Shown piece by piece: positions 22,230 to 35,844 of a DNA stretch of 64,000 nt. How positions within the stretch are numbered: the stretch's first letter is position 1; each line of letters starts with the position of its first letter. The translations under genes were made by a program, and so were the position numbers. The DNA comes from Ursus arctos (taxonomy: Eukaryota; Chordata; Mammalia; Carnivora; Ursidae), in contig NW_026623089.1 in NCBI RefSeq assembly GCF_023065955.2, positions 36,982,767 through 37,046,766 of the forward strand. Reading direction: 5' to 3'. The notes under the pieces are model-generated. The model ran no database searches. It saw only the letters and a program-made list of their open reading frames with translations, and was not told where the DNA came from.

Positions 22230-23870
22230 GCAGGTCATATCCTCTCTGCAGTACCTCCTCCTACATCTTCCCATTGCTAGTTCTCTGGCAACAGCTTGCA
22301 TTGGCTGATTTTGTGCCGGTATGGTGCCTTGGCTGGCACCTGCTCGGAATAGATGGTACCCATGTCTTCAGTGTCATTAGGTATTCTGAATGCCTCTTCT
22401 GCTTGGCACCAGCCCTCACTGCCTCTCCTCTTCCCCTTTATACAGCCCTTGTTCTTCACCGGCTGCCAATCACCATATCATGAAATGCTTCCTACAGTTG
22501 AATTTGACAATGTTCCATAGAGCCCTGGACCTGTGGATACCCTGCTCATGATATTGCCCCTTTGCCTTCCAAACTTTTTGGTCATTCACAGGCTGGCTTC
22601 AACCTACCTTTTCTAGTTTCAGTTCCTGTGATTTCTTAACTCGACTCATTGCTTTACGCAAACTGGAGTATTCCCAGTTCGTCTGCTGCCTACCACTTAC
22701 CATTCTCTTCCTGGTTACTGCCTTGAGGTGGCCATTCTGACTTATGCACTAACCTGAATTGTGCAGGGGAGGGAAGAACATCTGATTCATTCCCAAATCC
22801 CCAACCCACTGTGGAGGCCCAAATATGTTGGTTTTTCTTCTCGACCTTTCTCCCCACAATTTCCTCTGACCACTTGCAAAGCCAATAGCTCCCAACTATG
22901 ATCTGTAGCACAGACGTCTCCTAAACAGCAGACTGATTGTCTTCCTAAGCGTCTCCTGTCAGATGATCCTCAGGCAATCACGCTTAACATCTGCAGGACA
23001 TACACCAAGCATCTCCTTGTTCTGCCCCCACCTTGCATGTGTTTTGATTCGCCTACATTCCTTACCCAAGTGGAAGGCATTGAAGCCAACATCCACATCT
23101 CCTCTTCCACCCATTCTTCTTCTCTGTCACTCCCATTTCCCACCAGTCACCACATCCTGACAGTCTCCATCTTGACATCCTTTGTATTTCCCACTCCTCC
23201 TCAACTCTGAATCACATAATCCAAGTGGTCTTTTAATTTACTAAAACTATTCCACTTCCTAAAATGCTTTGGAGACTTCCCATTGCATGTAACGGTTCTT
23301 CTCAAACTGAGTTTGAGTCCCTAACCAAAATGGTGCTTCAAACCATTTGCTTTGGTGTTTCAAACACTAGCAAGGAATTCTTTCCCAACTCTGCATGTTT
23401 CTGTGGATTGAGGAAAGCAGCTTGTAGCTAGGACACCTCCCTGCTTAAACATTCTCTCAGTGGTGACTCTTCACGTTACACTTAGGTGGCCTTGGCTCTC
23501 CTTCTTGGGTTACAGCAGTGGGGCTACATTCAGGGTTAAGCCTCAAGATGATGATTTTCTAGTTGTATTCCCTGGGATCGCCACCAGAGGGACTCTGCCC
23601 AGGGCTTCCTGGGGGACCTGTTCTTGCCATCTCCTTTGATGAACATTCAGACCTGCCACTGGGGGTCCCCTCCCTCCTACCCCTGTCTCTCTTGTTTTGG
23701 CTGTTCTTGGCTCCTTGGATATGAGAAAACTTCTTAACAAGACCTCTTTTATCTTCCTTGAGAAGATTGCATGCTCCCAGAGCTTGGAGATTTCTATTGC
23801 CAGAACCTAGCACTGCCCTAGCCTACCTACAGTGGGTGCTTACTACATGCTAGTTGGTTGGATGGATGAA
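22230..23870 (+). repeat. L2 LINE-like patches
   Basis: Several short plus-strand matches to the L2 3' part appear in the right order: CCTACCTTTTCTAGTTTCAG near 22604, TCCTAAAATGCTTTGGAGAC with TTCCCATTGCATGTAACGG near 23257-23295 (L2 'cttccagtggcttcccattgcactc'), and CCAGAACCTAGCACTGCCC with AGTGGGTGCTTACTACATGC near 23799-23851. It is best read as one ancient L2 broken by deletions and unrelated DNA, and not every base belongs to it. Confidence 0.45.
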
Positions 23871-26800
23871 GACACTCTTCAAGTTCCTTCTCAGGGAAGG
23901 AGAAAGCCTCTCGAAGCCACAGTGCTTTCCCTTCTTGCTATAGCTCTGCCTTCAGGGAAGGGACAGTACAACCATCCATGAAGGTCATCAGGCTGAGAAG
24001 TCAGCTCTTGCTATCCTTGGCCTGTGTGATGTGGGAATGGATATGATTCCTCCCACCTAAGGGATCTACACTGACCTAAAATCCAACAGGACATCTGCCC
24101 TTTCTTTCTGGTCACTCAGTGTACTCCCTTGAGAAAGTCTTATTAACTCAATTGCCTTGATCAACCCACACCATGACTACCCCACTGTCCCAGACTCTAG
24201 ACTTTTCTCTGTCATGTGGTTTCCAGGATTAATGTTTTTTCTAGGGCCAGCAGCCTCCCATGATATCAGCATTATAAGTCTTGATGGAGTCCTTGAGTGA
24301 CTCCAGGAGTAGAGTTTACACAGATAATCAGAGGTAATCAATTCTTTGCTGTGGGAAATGAAACAAGTAATAAAACATTAGTTATAGAGAATAACAATTC
24401 TTCGGGAGAGAGAGGAATGCAGGGAACATCTTCATCAAAGGGGTAGTATTTGAACACAGAGGTAGGTGGGTAGCAGGAGAAAGCAGCAGAGAAGATGAAG
24501 AACTCCGTCTAAATAGAAGGGAGAAGAATACAGAAAGGAACAAAAGTATCCCTAGCCTTCCTTCAATCCCAAATTATAAAGTAAGTTTGTTTATATGCAG
24601 TAATTATTCTTCTCTTTCCGGAGATAATTTTATACCTTTATGTAGAACTATTTAAAGAACTTTTATTTATTAGAATTAAAAAGTCTAGAATAAAAAGAAA
24701 ATCAGTGAGACCAATGTTATCTCCGACAATTCAGAACCATTTAAATCACCTTCTGGAAAGCCCATCAGTGGACAGATCTTCCTGTGGCCTCCTTCTCTTT
24801 CCTTCTCTGCCAACACAGCTTCCGCTATCATTCAGACCCATGTGTACACCCGTGGTGGCGATGGTCAGCCTGCCAGCCGCCTGGACAGTGGCTCAAGATT
24901 GGCAATGGCTCCTAATGGGGACATGGCCTCCGACTTGGAATTCCCCAGCACGGAGGTCCTTGTGGGGTGACATCATGCACATTCTATGTTGTGATGTGTT
25001 TTGAGTGTGTGAGTGTGAACTTTCTTCATGTACAGGAAGCAAAGGAAGGAAAGTGAATTTGAGAGAACAATGGCAATCTTGAAAAATGGGTCAGACTTTA
25101 AACAAAAGTATGCCAGCTCGTTCCCTATTTCTACTTATTTGGAAAGAAGTCCGTCGAGCTGCTTTGACGGGCTCCCCCGGATGGAGCAGCGGTCTGCCTT
25201 TCATGCGGAGCTCTGTGGTGACGTTTGGTGAAATGAGCCCCTCGGAGCTCACGGCCAACACACCACAGGGAGCCGGAGAAGACTCTCTGCTTGTAAAGGG
25301 CTTGTGCGATTAGGGTAGTCCTTCTCAAATAATCTCAGTCTCAGTCACTGTATCATTTCGTCCTCGTGGAGCGTTTTGTTTCACATACGCTCAGAAAAGT
25401 GTTCTTTGCCTAAACTCTCAGCACTAGTGAGGGGGGCGGTAGAAGCTTACTTCAGGTCATTTGGGGGCCAAATACCGCGATAGGGAGAGGACAAAGAAGA
25501 AAGAGAACGGGGCGGGGAAGGACCAGTGAGTACCGGTTTGGGGTCAAAGCCTGAGATCGTCCCCTCTTGTGGTACTGGCATGTTTGACAAGCATAAGTTG
25601 ATCCCCCCCCATAAGGGAACTTGGGAAGATAAAAAGAGTAATAGTAGTCATATGGTAAATGTGTTAGGGTTTGTAGCAGTAATGAATCAACAGGAGAAGA
25701 AAACAGTCAGGTTGGGAGAAGTGAAATAGCTTCCCCAACATCCAACCTCAACAAATTTGTTTTTGATTCAGCCTTACACTCTTTAGTCCAACTACTACAT
25801 CATGTCGGAATGTTCCTGTCTTGCAATGGTAATCTAATAATCTTCAAAACCCTGAGGGAGACAGAGCATCATTTGCTCCCCCTCACCTCCTGCCCTTACT
25901 AAGTACAGTCTTTTGGAAAACGGTCTTTGGCTCCTTGGATTTCAGCACCGAGGCATCCTTGGCGTGGTTGAGAAAGGATGCACGTTCTCCTCTGTTCTGC
26001 TCAGGCCCAGTTCCAGGCAGCCACCTCTTGGCCTCAAGTTTTTCATCTTGGTGGGGTGAGCTGGACCCTTAACTTCCTTGACAAATCGTGACGGGCATGT
26101 GAACAGAAAGGCGGTCCCCTGGAAGCTGAAAATAATGTTCTTGGCTGCTGTTTCTTTCTCTTTCTATTTTAGTCCTCAGGGACTTGGCTTTTTTTTTTTT
26201 TTTTTTTTTTACTTCTATGAGATTTAGGAGTTTTGAGGTTTTATTGGGAAAAGAAGAATTCTGTGTGGTTTTAGAAGGCCAGTCACTTTGAGTTACTCAA
26301 ACCCTCATTTATCCAAATACAAAAGTTGAAGGACCACTTAGCAAACAGGGGTCCCTTGCGATAAAGCTTCTGGCAAAGATTTTATATCCGTTCTTTGCAC
26401 TCTCCATACTTTTACCTAGCAAGTCCAATGGCCATCTTTCCCAGTCGGCCTGGCCCCTGCTAGCTTGTCTCATAGGTGTGTGTTTTGTGCATGAGCGTGC
26501 AGACACATGTGCACACGAGCGTGTGTGTGTGTGTGCACACTCATGGGGTCACAGAGAGGGAGGAAAGGCTCCGGCTGTTTACTAAGCCTGTAGCAAATGA
26601 GGTTCTGGGATAATTAAGAGAAATCTCCCTTGGCAGAAAAGTGCCTTTTTGGGTCTGCTTCTCATTTTGGACAATTGGAAAAGGCAATCACTCAAGTTTT
26701 ATTGATGCCAAAGAGTTTTTCACAGTCATCAATATGGGGCTACAAAAATGAAGTTGTTGACATCTTATTTCTGGGGCTTTTTCTTTCAGATAATTGTGAG

Positions 26801-29800
26801 CCCTTAAGCATCATATATTCTGAAATAAGGCAGTTCCACTTCATAACTGAGCACTTTCAATGCATGGCATGCAGTTCCTTACAAACATTCTGCCAGATCC
26901 CAGGTCCATCACATCTGTATCTATCAAGCCATACAAATTTCTCCTTCAGCTCAAAGACTGATCTCTCTGATTTTGATTTTATGCAAAGGAGCTTGAGATA
27001 AAGTTTAAAAATGTATATAAATGCTTTTTAGCCACTTATTAACTTAATGCGTACTTTTTGGATATGAATGCCTAGGTTGTTGGAAGTAGACTTTGGCCTG
27101 GTCCCTCAAGCCCCATTTCTGTTGCACCTTCTGGACAATTATGTTTTCCCTCTTGGAGCAAGTGAGGGAGGCTGTGAACACCAGTGGGGCGCTCCTGCAG
27201 GTCCGTGGGCACTCAGATATGCTCAAAGGTTCCCAGCACATGCTCACCTGCCCCAATGGGGCTGGAAAAGTCCCCCTTCCTCCCTATTTGCAGAATGCAA
27301 GCAGTAGGCCTGTGTGCCAAGTACAGCCGAGATTGGGAACTGCCATCTGTGAGCACAGGGCAGACTGGCACTCAGCACAAGGTGGTGTCTAATCGGGGCC
27401 TTGGCTCCTGCCCCCACATGGGGGAAGCAAGGCTGATTTCATGAAGGGGGTGCTGTTTCCCCGAGGCCACTCTCCCTAGGATCAGACTCAGGACCAGGTG
27501 CACAGGAAGCTGAGTCATGAGTGGCTGCCATGGCTGCTCTGGGCCCAGAGGAACATAGAGAAGCTCATTAGAACCGATCAAAGTCTGCACCATAAAAGTA
27601 CAGGTATTTACTACCCCAGGAAGGAAATGGAGTGACCAATACAGTAATATTAGCCACTGAGCAAGTCTATTAAAGCCACACTTTTAGCTAGATCTTGTTT
27701 AAAATGAAAAGAGCGAGATAGAATAATGGGGTCAATCTAAGGGAATTGTCAGGCCGTGGGGATGACCTCACCTGCTTTCTATGGTTACTAGGACTGAAGC
27801 CAATTTCAGAAGCTGGCCTCCCCTTTGCCAAATGACCCTCCTCAGCCATTGTAGTTATAAGTGGATGCTCTTATCAATCTCCGCTGGAATCTGTGTTCAC
27901 CCTGAGTGCAAAGCTACGTCTCCCTTTTATGGATAGGGAGCTGAAGGTTAAGCAAGATTCCCATGGCCACAAAAAACTTTAACAAGATCTGGAAAATTTT
28001 CTCAAACCACCTCCTCTATCACCTACCTAAATATGTGTTTCTCTCTCCAGATGTGTGTAATATTGTAATCAGTCGCCTTGGTGGCAAAGTCAGAAATCTC
28101 GAAACATCTTTGTGGTCCAGATCCCAGAGCTCCAGCCAGCACAGGGACATCCAGCGTGGCTGCTGGGCTGGCAGCTGGGGGAGTCTGGGTGGTCCGGCAC
28201 ATCCCTGCTGAATGTTTAAATGCCGACTTCACACGAGGGGCTGCCCTGACCCATTGGGGTAGAGAAACTCCTCCCATGAACTGCTGATCAGAAAGGACAT
28301 TTTAAAAGAAACCATTTGTGAATGGCTAATAGGACACAGTCTTGTTCTGCTTGCTCATGGGTCTGGATTTGCGAAGTGCAAAATGACCCTCAAAAGGCTT
28401 TAATATTCCTGCAAGATCTCAGATGGTTCTTGAGATGGTTGCTCTTTGCCTCGCTCCTACCCTTTTGATACCACTTACAGTTCTGTGTTCCTTACAGGCC
28501 CCACAGCCACTGAAGTCTCACCCCGTGCAAAAAAATCTAGACGTGTAAATTAATATGTTGACTACTGAGGGTCAACAAAGATTTTAATTTTTATATGAGC
28601 TTGCCACAAACGACAGGGCCGTGGGAGCGAGCCTGGCTCCGAAGCATCTGTCTAGCTTTTCTAGGCAGCGGCCTGTTGCAACAGCCCTGCCTGGCAGGCT
28701 TGCTCCATAGGGCACCATATTGACCCAGTTAAATTCTCTTTCTTTTGGATTTTGAAAATGAGACCCTACAGAGGGATGCAGACATTGGAATAGCGCAAGT
28801 CGGATGACTCAGAGACAGACAGTATAGGAACAGCAGCCCTCGGACAGCGAAGCCGGAGGGAGCAGAGTGGGGGTTGACTGGCAGCAACAAAAGAAGATCC
28901 AGAGACAGAGAAAAGTCAAAATGCCCTGTGATGGACACAGGGGCAGGGCCCAGTAGACGTCTGCCGCAGAGGAGTGAATGATACCCCAGGGCAGCAGAGG
29001 CTGCGTTTGGACATTTTTGGTTGGTGGATGCTGACTACTTCTCCTCCCGACTTCCGCATTTAGGCTTAGCTGACATTGGCTAGGTAACCTGACACCCCCT
29101 CCACTCCTCAGGCCCTGGGAGATGCAGACAGACGCAGCGAGATTTCCTTAAGTGAGCGGTTGGTTGGAAATGAAATCATGAGCTTGCGTCGGATTAGACT
29201 AAATCAACAGTGTTTGATGATCTATCAGATGTGGGGGAAGCATGAATAGAAAAGGTAAACCCTGATGTCCAACCTCTGTGCGGCCGTGGCCACCGAGGAC
29301 CAGGTGTAGACTGTAGGTGGAGAGGCAGGTCTGAATGTGTGGAAAGCTCACATTCTGCCTCAGTGGGGAAACAGCATGAACCTGAAGTCCCTTTGAAAAC
29401 TTCTGTTCCTCTTCTTACCCCTTATTTTCTTCCCTTTTCCTCTTCTTCCTCCCCTTCTGTGTGGAGACACATGCATTCAAAGTTTTATCAGCTTCCCGGG
29501 TGTTTTCACTTCAAGTCTCCTGGTCATCCCTCTAAGGAAATATGTTATCACGTTTCTGGCTCAGGCCATGATGTAGTCAATGTAATTAGCTTGCGACTCC
29601 TTGGAGTGGAAAAAGTTCTGCCAGAAACATTCTGAGTTCAGGGTGAATGCCTGAGTCATTTCTGAGCTCTGATCCATAAGCTCAAGGGCCGGTGATCACA
29701 GAAATTAGTAACTGGCATCTTTTCTGCAGTCAGTCCCCCTCTGAAGGTCAGTGGTGAAAAAGCGTGCCTGGGGAACAGAGTTTCATAAAGCAATATGAAT

Positions 29801-29804
29801 AACT
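23871..29804. other. long mostly unique stretch
   Basis: About 5.9 kb with no gene and no recognisable interspersed repeat apart from a T22 tract and a short GT run, listed separately. The sense frame at 26630-27001 (124 codons including stop) contains no domain I recognise. TTTTATGGATAGGGAGCTGAAGG near 27926 with CCCATGGCCAC near 27960 is weakly MIR-like. A low-repeat stretch of this length could hold conserved regulatory DNA, which alignment could test. Confidence 0.4.
26189..26210. repeat. T22 homopolymer
   Basis: Twenty-two consecutive T after GACTTGGC. No retrotransposon body is recognisable on its right-hand side, so it is not assigned to an element. Confidence 0.9.
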
Positions 29805-30016
29805 ACGCCACATAATGTTACTATGTGCCAGGCTCTTTGTTCTAAGCACTTACATGTGTTAATCCAGTGGTTCGCACTACAAGCATATGAAAAGATACTC
29901 TTCCTGTTTCCTGGATGTGGAAACTGAGGTACAAAGAGGTTGAGCAAGGGATGTGGGGGGCCCTGGGGTTCCGGGTCTGCGCTCTCGTGTTTGTGCTACA
30001 CCACTCGGCCTCCCTG
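29805..30016 (-). repeat. MIR SINE
   Basis: Plus-strand text carries the MIR complement through most of its length: TGTTACTATGTGCCAGGCTC, TTGTTCTAAGCACTTACATG, GTGGAAACTGAGGTACAAAG, AGGTTGAGCAAGGGATG. This is one of the best-preserved MIRs in the window. Confidence 0.8.
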
Positions 30017-31292
30017 TGCACGTCCACATCTTTCTGCAGTGTTCATCCGTGACCCCTACATGTGGTTCCCTCTAAAGTTCTCTCCATTCTATAGTCAATT
30101 TGACTTGCTTTTCTGGAAGCAAATCAACTGGAAGCCAATATCTAGAATATCTAGAATGGCCTTCTGGCTTTTAGTGGAAAAAAAAAAAGTACCTTCCTAT
30201 AGACTTAGCCAATGAGAGGGATCTGTCCAGAGAAGCAGCTTGCCTGGGCTTGGAATATCATGAGGTTGCCCCATCCTCCCTCTTGGTCTGTGCCCCTTCC
30301 TGTGACAGCGGGGAGCACGTGCTTTGGGACTCTGCTGATGGTAAAATGAGGGCGGCAAGGCTGAACTAAGGACCATCCAAGACCCGAATCTGCCTTCAAA
30401 ACCACATTCAACTCTGTTCTGGACACTTCTAGTTTTAAATGCATTTTATTAAAGCCTAGTTGCAAATCACGAATTAAAGTAAAGGGAATCATTCTGGACA
30501 GAGTGGGGTCTGCTGTCTGGCAGAGTGAGGGAATGGCTGAACTTGATCTCATAATCACCTGGGAAGGTGGTCACCTGCAGTGCTGCCCTACCACTTCCGG
30601 GGGCGTGGCTTTGCTGACACGGGACTGCTGCAGGTGCGTGAGCCATCTGCACAGGTTGCGGAGAATGCAGGTCCAGGGAGGAAGTGTGGAATCACACCCT
30701 AGTCTTCATCGAGACTCTCCACTTGGACAAGATTCAAGCTGAACCCAACCTCAGCCTGCAGCACTGCATCTTGAAGATGGGGACAACGGAAGGCACTTAG
30801 GGCCTCACAACATGACACGGAATAACTGCTTTGGCTGTCCATGAGAGGGCTGCTCCCGAGTGATGACAGTGCTTTGGGCACATTGACACAGACGAGTGAA
30901 TGCAGATCAGGTATGTGACCCCATTATGGTCCTTCTTTCATTCTTCTGCTCCAAGACACCAGTCTGCCAAGTGTGGACTGAGGTCAAATGTGTCTTAAAA
31001 CCCTCAGGTGCCCAGCTAGAACCTGCTACCTTTGCCCACATAATGTGAGGTATCCTTGCTCCCTCCAGGCTGCTTCAGGGGCAGGAGGCCCTTGGCAGCC
31101 CTCAAATCAGTTGCAGCTCCTTCTCTAACCTTTTCACACTTCAGGGAAGTTGAGCTCTTGCTGGTTCATTTTATTGCCCGAGTGCCCAGAATTTGGTGCA
31201 TAGATTTGTTTCTGATCCATCAGCCTTGAGTTTAGGCACTGGCATTTTGTTTTCACAATAGAGCACCCCTAGCTCAATTGTGCTTTAAGACG

Positions 31293-31332
31293 AACCAACC
31301 GACCAACCAACCACCCACCCACCCACCCAACC
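31293..31332 (+). repeat. (ACCA/ACCC)n microsatellite
   Basis: Starts ACCAACCGACCAACCAACC and continues as ACCC units to CCAACC, about ten tetranucleotide units with a shift from AACC to ACCC repeats. Confidence 0.9.
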
Positions 31333-32441
31333 TTTCATTATCTTTTCATAGCTTATTTTCCCCTTCAGGGCATCTTTATTCTTGTAAAGTCTTCCAATTA
31401 AGTTTAAAGCCCCTGTCCCAGATTTGTAACCCTCCCTCCTAATACATACTTACTAGGAAGGAAGTATATGATGCTTTAGCTTTTCCAGGAAACAGAGGGT
31501 TCCCAGTAGAGCTGGAAGCCTGTCCTGGGTCTTTTGCTTCTAAATTATCCCAGCTGCAATACTCCATCTATGGACAAAGTGATCCAAAGGGGCTTCTTCT
31601 CATCATCAGAGCCTGACTCACTCAATGTAGGGAGTGGTAATAGAATGGAGGGCATGGGTCCATTCTCTTGCCCTCAAGATGCTGCATCTGGCATCCCAAC
31701 TTCTCTACTGTCTGGATACCCCCTGGTGAATTCTTCCTACCCAGCCTCTGCCTCCCCACCAGGCACTCGACCCTCCTAATCTCCATCTGTGTCAGCCTCA
31801 GGGTGGCTCCCTACTCAGAATGAGGTCTCTCTGCCTCTCCAAGTCCATCTGTTCTATAGATCCAGGCTGTGTCCTGGGACCTCTACACCCTGCCCACCCT
31901 CGTGGTAACTGGTCACCAGGTAGAATTAGAATAAGAACAAGAATAACGTAGAATAAGAATCATTTTTCTAGGTTTCGTGCATGTTTGTCATCTCCGTACT
32001 TCAGCACATGTCTTACCAGGACCTTTGGGTCTCTGTGTGGCAGTCCCTACTCTCTCACCCTCCTTGAGAGGACTCCATGGCCTTTAGTGAAGAGAGCTGC
32101 CCCTCCCCTAGGAGCAAACCTGAGGCAAGGCCATGCCGTTGAGACAAGCCTTTGCTGGAGTCAGGGCTAATGTAAGAAAGACAAGTATGAACCATAGCCT
32201 GGGTCGGGATAGTCTGGCTCACCAGTTCTAGATGCTAGAGGACCTTTGCATTTAAGCTTCTGTTTTCCTCTAGACTGTGGGCTGTGTCTTTGTGCTTCCC
32301 AGCCGGAAGCCCACATGCACTCATTGACCCTCCGAAGTCCAGAAAGCGGAGTCAGCTTGGTGAGATGTAGAGGTCCCTTATCTGTCTCCCTTAGTAGAGA
32401 GAGGAAGTTCATATTTCCTTTCTGATAAATTCTTACTCCTA

Positions 32442-32459
32442 ATTCCTGACGTCAGGAAT
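32442..32459. promoter_or_regulatory. 18-bp perfect palindrome with full CRE
   Basis: ATTCCTGACGTCAGGAAT equals its own reverse complement. The centre TGACGTCA is the full cAMP-response element bound by CREB/ATF dimers. The arms ATTCC/GGAAT add inverted ETS-like GGAA cores. Binding is not shown; the motif is a direct sequence observation and its function is inferred. Confidence 0.45.
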
Positions 32460-32551
32460 GCCTGCTGCCCCCAACCCCTTTAGGGGAAATCTCAAGTAAC
32501 CACCTGGCCTTTCAGGCCTACCCCTAATAACCGTATTAAAACTTAATACAA

Positions 32552-32615
32552 TAGGCTCAACATTTATTGCCTGAACACCGGCATGCACAGGCTCTGGGCC
32601 ATATCACACAGGACA
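32552..32615 (-). repeat. L2-like LINE 3' fragment
   Basis: CTCAACATTTATTGCCTGAA followed by CACCGGCATGCACAGGCTCT is a diverged complement of the L2 3' end (ATTTATTGAGCACCTACTATGTGCCAGGCAC). Confidence 0.4.
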
Positions 32616-35017
32616 GAAGAGTAGCAAGGCGTGGCTTGGTGAGAACAATATCTGCATAGCCAAACCAGCAGGTCTCACACTTTATCAGCTAGAGAGGACA
32701 AAGGCGGCCACATTTACATTTGTATCCCATAAACACTGGATTCCCTTACAATGGCACACTCCCCCACCTCCCAGCTCTTAGCAGCAAGAGTTCTAGTCGT
32801 GCCCTGGGACTCCTCTGCAGAGACGTTCCCAGGACTTCCAAATGGGAGCATACCCTTGACTTTGGTGTCAGGCCAGGCTGTCCTCACAGCTTGCCTGCTG
32901 TGGGTGTCGGGGACTCACACGTACCTATGGAATGAATTTATCTTAACCTGCCAGCCACTGCTGTTTTCAGTAAAAATACGGTAAGGACGCTGCTTTCACC
33001 TAAGGACCCAAGGGCTGGATCTCTGGAGGTACAGGCGCACCGCCCTCAGTGTCCTCTGAGGCTTGGATGCGGGGCTGTTTTGGATCCATCAGTAAGGCTG
33101 TCTCAAAGGCAATAGTCCTAAATTCTGAAAGAATATTGTTCTTTTTTTTTTTAAACTGATAGACATATATTTTCCCCTTGGACTCACACGTATTGCAGAA
33201 GCGTTGTGTCTAGATGGGATCCAATGTAAGCTGGACATTATGACATTGCTCTCTAATGTCCATGCCTTGGTCCTCATTCATAATGTAATTCCCTTATCTT
33301 TTCTTGACCTTAGTTGGGTATCTTCATCTACCACCCACATTTTCATATTTGTGAACCTCAGTGAAGGGGGCAAGGGGCTCATTTTCCCAGATCTTTCTCT
33401 CCCAGGAACCCCCCCGTCCCTTTCTAAACCCACGGAAGTACATAACATCCTAAGGAAAGGATCATAGTCTAATTCTACTGGCAAATCCACATGAGCCTTG
33501 ACCTGCAAGTATGGCCAGAACACCCTGTTCTGAATTGGAGACTCTGGACCAGGCCACTGCCTCAGTTTCCCCAATGCCTAAGATAAAGGAATAGAATCCC
33601 ATTTTAAGTTTGCTTTGGGCAGTGAGCATGGCTGGAAGCCAATTCCTCCAGCAGCCCATTTTAAGAGGAGAGCTGTCTGGGAGCATAGCAGTCGGCAATC
33701 TCATCAAAGGACGAAGTAAAAGATAAAAGTGCAGTAACTTTTTAATAAATGAGGAAAACCCCTGGAGAGGAGTGGGGAGCTCTCCTGGCACATCCCCATG
33801 TACGCAGGTCCTGATGGCAGCCTGTTACTATTCTCTGCTTCCTTACAAAGTCTGACATGGTCTGATCGTACTTTCCTCCTTTCTATGCAGTTCGAATCAA
33901 ATCATACAATTACATTAGAGACAGAACCAACAGAGAGTGTGTGCCTTTGCTTGTGGAAGAAAATCCCTAAGAAACTGGGCACTCTCAGAACGGCAGTGTG
34001 GCCCCTTTGTGCATGCTTAGAGGCACGTCCTGGGCCAAGGTGGCACTGCCCCTTTACTGCCTTCTGTCTGGGGAGGACTTCGGGTTGTTGTTCGGATCCT
34101 CGAGCTCGGAGTCTCGGATGTCTCCGGTAGTTCCCGTAGTGAAGGGGTTGCCTTAAGCTGGAAGGATAGGTCCAGTCTGCCTTTCTCTCAAGGTACAGTG
34201 GCACTTTATTATTATTTTTAACCTCTATTCTCCACAGCTTGTCTGTATCTATTTTAATTTGTTCTAGGGTTTAACTTCAGTCCTTTTAAACCTCCTCTGG
34301 GTAACTGTGTATTCTAACTGTGAGTCGCTAATAAATAGTATAGGAAATGAGGAGGAGTCAAAACAAAAATCTTGATAGAAGCATTTCTTAGTCATCAAAT
34401 CTTAGAGCGTTAGGGAAATACAAATGAGATTTCTCTTCAGACTTTCAACTAGCCAGGGGGTATATTTGAAGACTTCAAAACCTTTTAAAAAATAAATTAT
34501 GGCCCCCCCACCCCCATTAGGCAACATTGAGAACATAATGGGCTGAGGAATTTCCAGAGTAGTCGCAGGCCCTCTCAGGGGACTTATGGACAGTGGGTTT
34601 TAAAAATGTGTCTTTGAAGTAATTTTTCACGGACGTTTCAGTTCCAGCGGGTAGACTGCACATGGGTCAAAATAAGCATTCGAACTTAAAAACAACAAAA
34701 AGGAGACGGGACTGAATATTGCCCTGAGCTAAAGAGGAGGTCTTGTTCCGAGGCAGCCGCAGCTGCAAACACACAGCAGAGCAGAAGTCAGGGCTACCAG
34801 GGACTTTCTCAGACAGCACTCCGGGCTTGACCAGAGAGAAAACATACCATATCCGCACGCATTCTTCTCCCTTCTCCACATCCCTCACCCCTTCCTCTCC
34901 CGCCCCCCGGCCCCGCAAGGCTATGGCAGGGGAAACAGCGAGAACTACCGTGCAGGATGCAGCGCGGGGTGGGAGAGAACCTGTCAGATTCTCTTCCTCA
35001 GCAGAAAGCCGGGGGCC

Positions 35018-35403
35018 GTCATGGGCTGAATTGTGCACCCCAGGTCACATGTTAGAGCCCTGTCCCCAGTACCTCAGAACGTGACTGTATTTGGAGAAAG
35101 GACATTTAAAGAGGTGATTGAGGTTAAACGAGGTCATCAGGGTGGGCTCTGATTCCAGAGGACTGGTGCCCTTTTAAGAAGAGGAAGAGCCACCAGGGAT
35201 GCGAAGGCCCAGAGGAAAGGCCAGGTGAGGACACCGCGAGAAGACACCGTCTGCAAGCCAAGCAAGGAGTAGCCCTCAGGAGAAATCAAACTTGCCGACA
35301 CTTTGATCTTGGGTTTCCAGCTTCTAGAACCATGAGGAACGAACGTCTGGTTAAGGGCCCCAGCCTCTGTACTTTGCTGGGGCAGTCCTAACTGACTGAA
35401 ACA
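35018..35403 (+). mobile_element. MLT1 (MaLR) LTR
   Basis: Follows the MLT1 consensus from end to end: GTCATGGGCTGAATTGTG at the start, then GTATTTGGAGAAAGGACATT, GAGGTGATTGAGGTTAAACG, AGGTCATCAGGGTGGGCTCT, GGTGAGGACACCGCGAGAAG, CTGCAAGCCAAGCAAGGAG, CTTGGGTTTCCAGCTTCTAG, ending near AACTGACTGAAACA. About 386 bp is kept and no internal sequence follows, so it is a solo LTR. The same family lies at 63793-64000. Confidence 0.85.
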
Positions 35404-35844
35404 TAGGGCCCCTCTCTCCTCCTGGCCTGGCTGTCTCCTCTCACCCAGAGCCACAGGAGGAGCCTGGGGATCCAGCACGACATGAGAAGGAAGGACAGAG
35501 AGGGGGTCCCTAATCCAACACTCTCCTCAGAATCTTCTCTGCCTACAGTGGGTGCCTGGACAGAGTGAGGAACAAGCCTGTCTTCACTAGGAACATAAAG
35601 GCCTCAGGGATGCCAGGAAGGCTGAGCCTGAGGGTCCTATGGCTGGGAACAGACTGAGGTTAATTAACGTTTGGCCTGTGGATCCCATGAGAGGGAAACC
35701 TTGTGTGTCCATGAGAGGTGCTGCAGGGTAGAAGGGAGAAGCTTAACCCTGAATTCCACCCCCAGACCTGCCACTCTCTCAGTCCACACCCACCTGGCTC
35801 CAGGTTCCTCACGTACAGAGCTTAGGTTACTGGTAGGTCAGCCC
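35404..35844. other. unique sequence
   Basis: No gene or repeat recognised between the MLT1 LTR and a hAT-type fragment. Confidence 0.4.

Larger units (their letters stand above)
30017..35017. other. mostly unique sequence
   Basis: No gene recognised. It holds an ACCC-type microsatellite, an L2-like fragment and an 18-bp palindrome, all listed separately. The overlapping sense and antisense frames at 33204-34204 and 34667-35084 have no recognisable domains. A T-run lies at 33142-33151. Confidence 0.4.

Noticed and set aside
25941..25962. REST/NRSF-like half site (TTCAGCACC followed by GAGGCATCC)
   Set aside because: The left half matches well but the right half diverges from GGACAGC at several positions.
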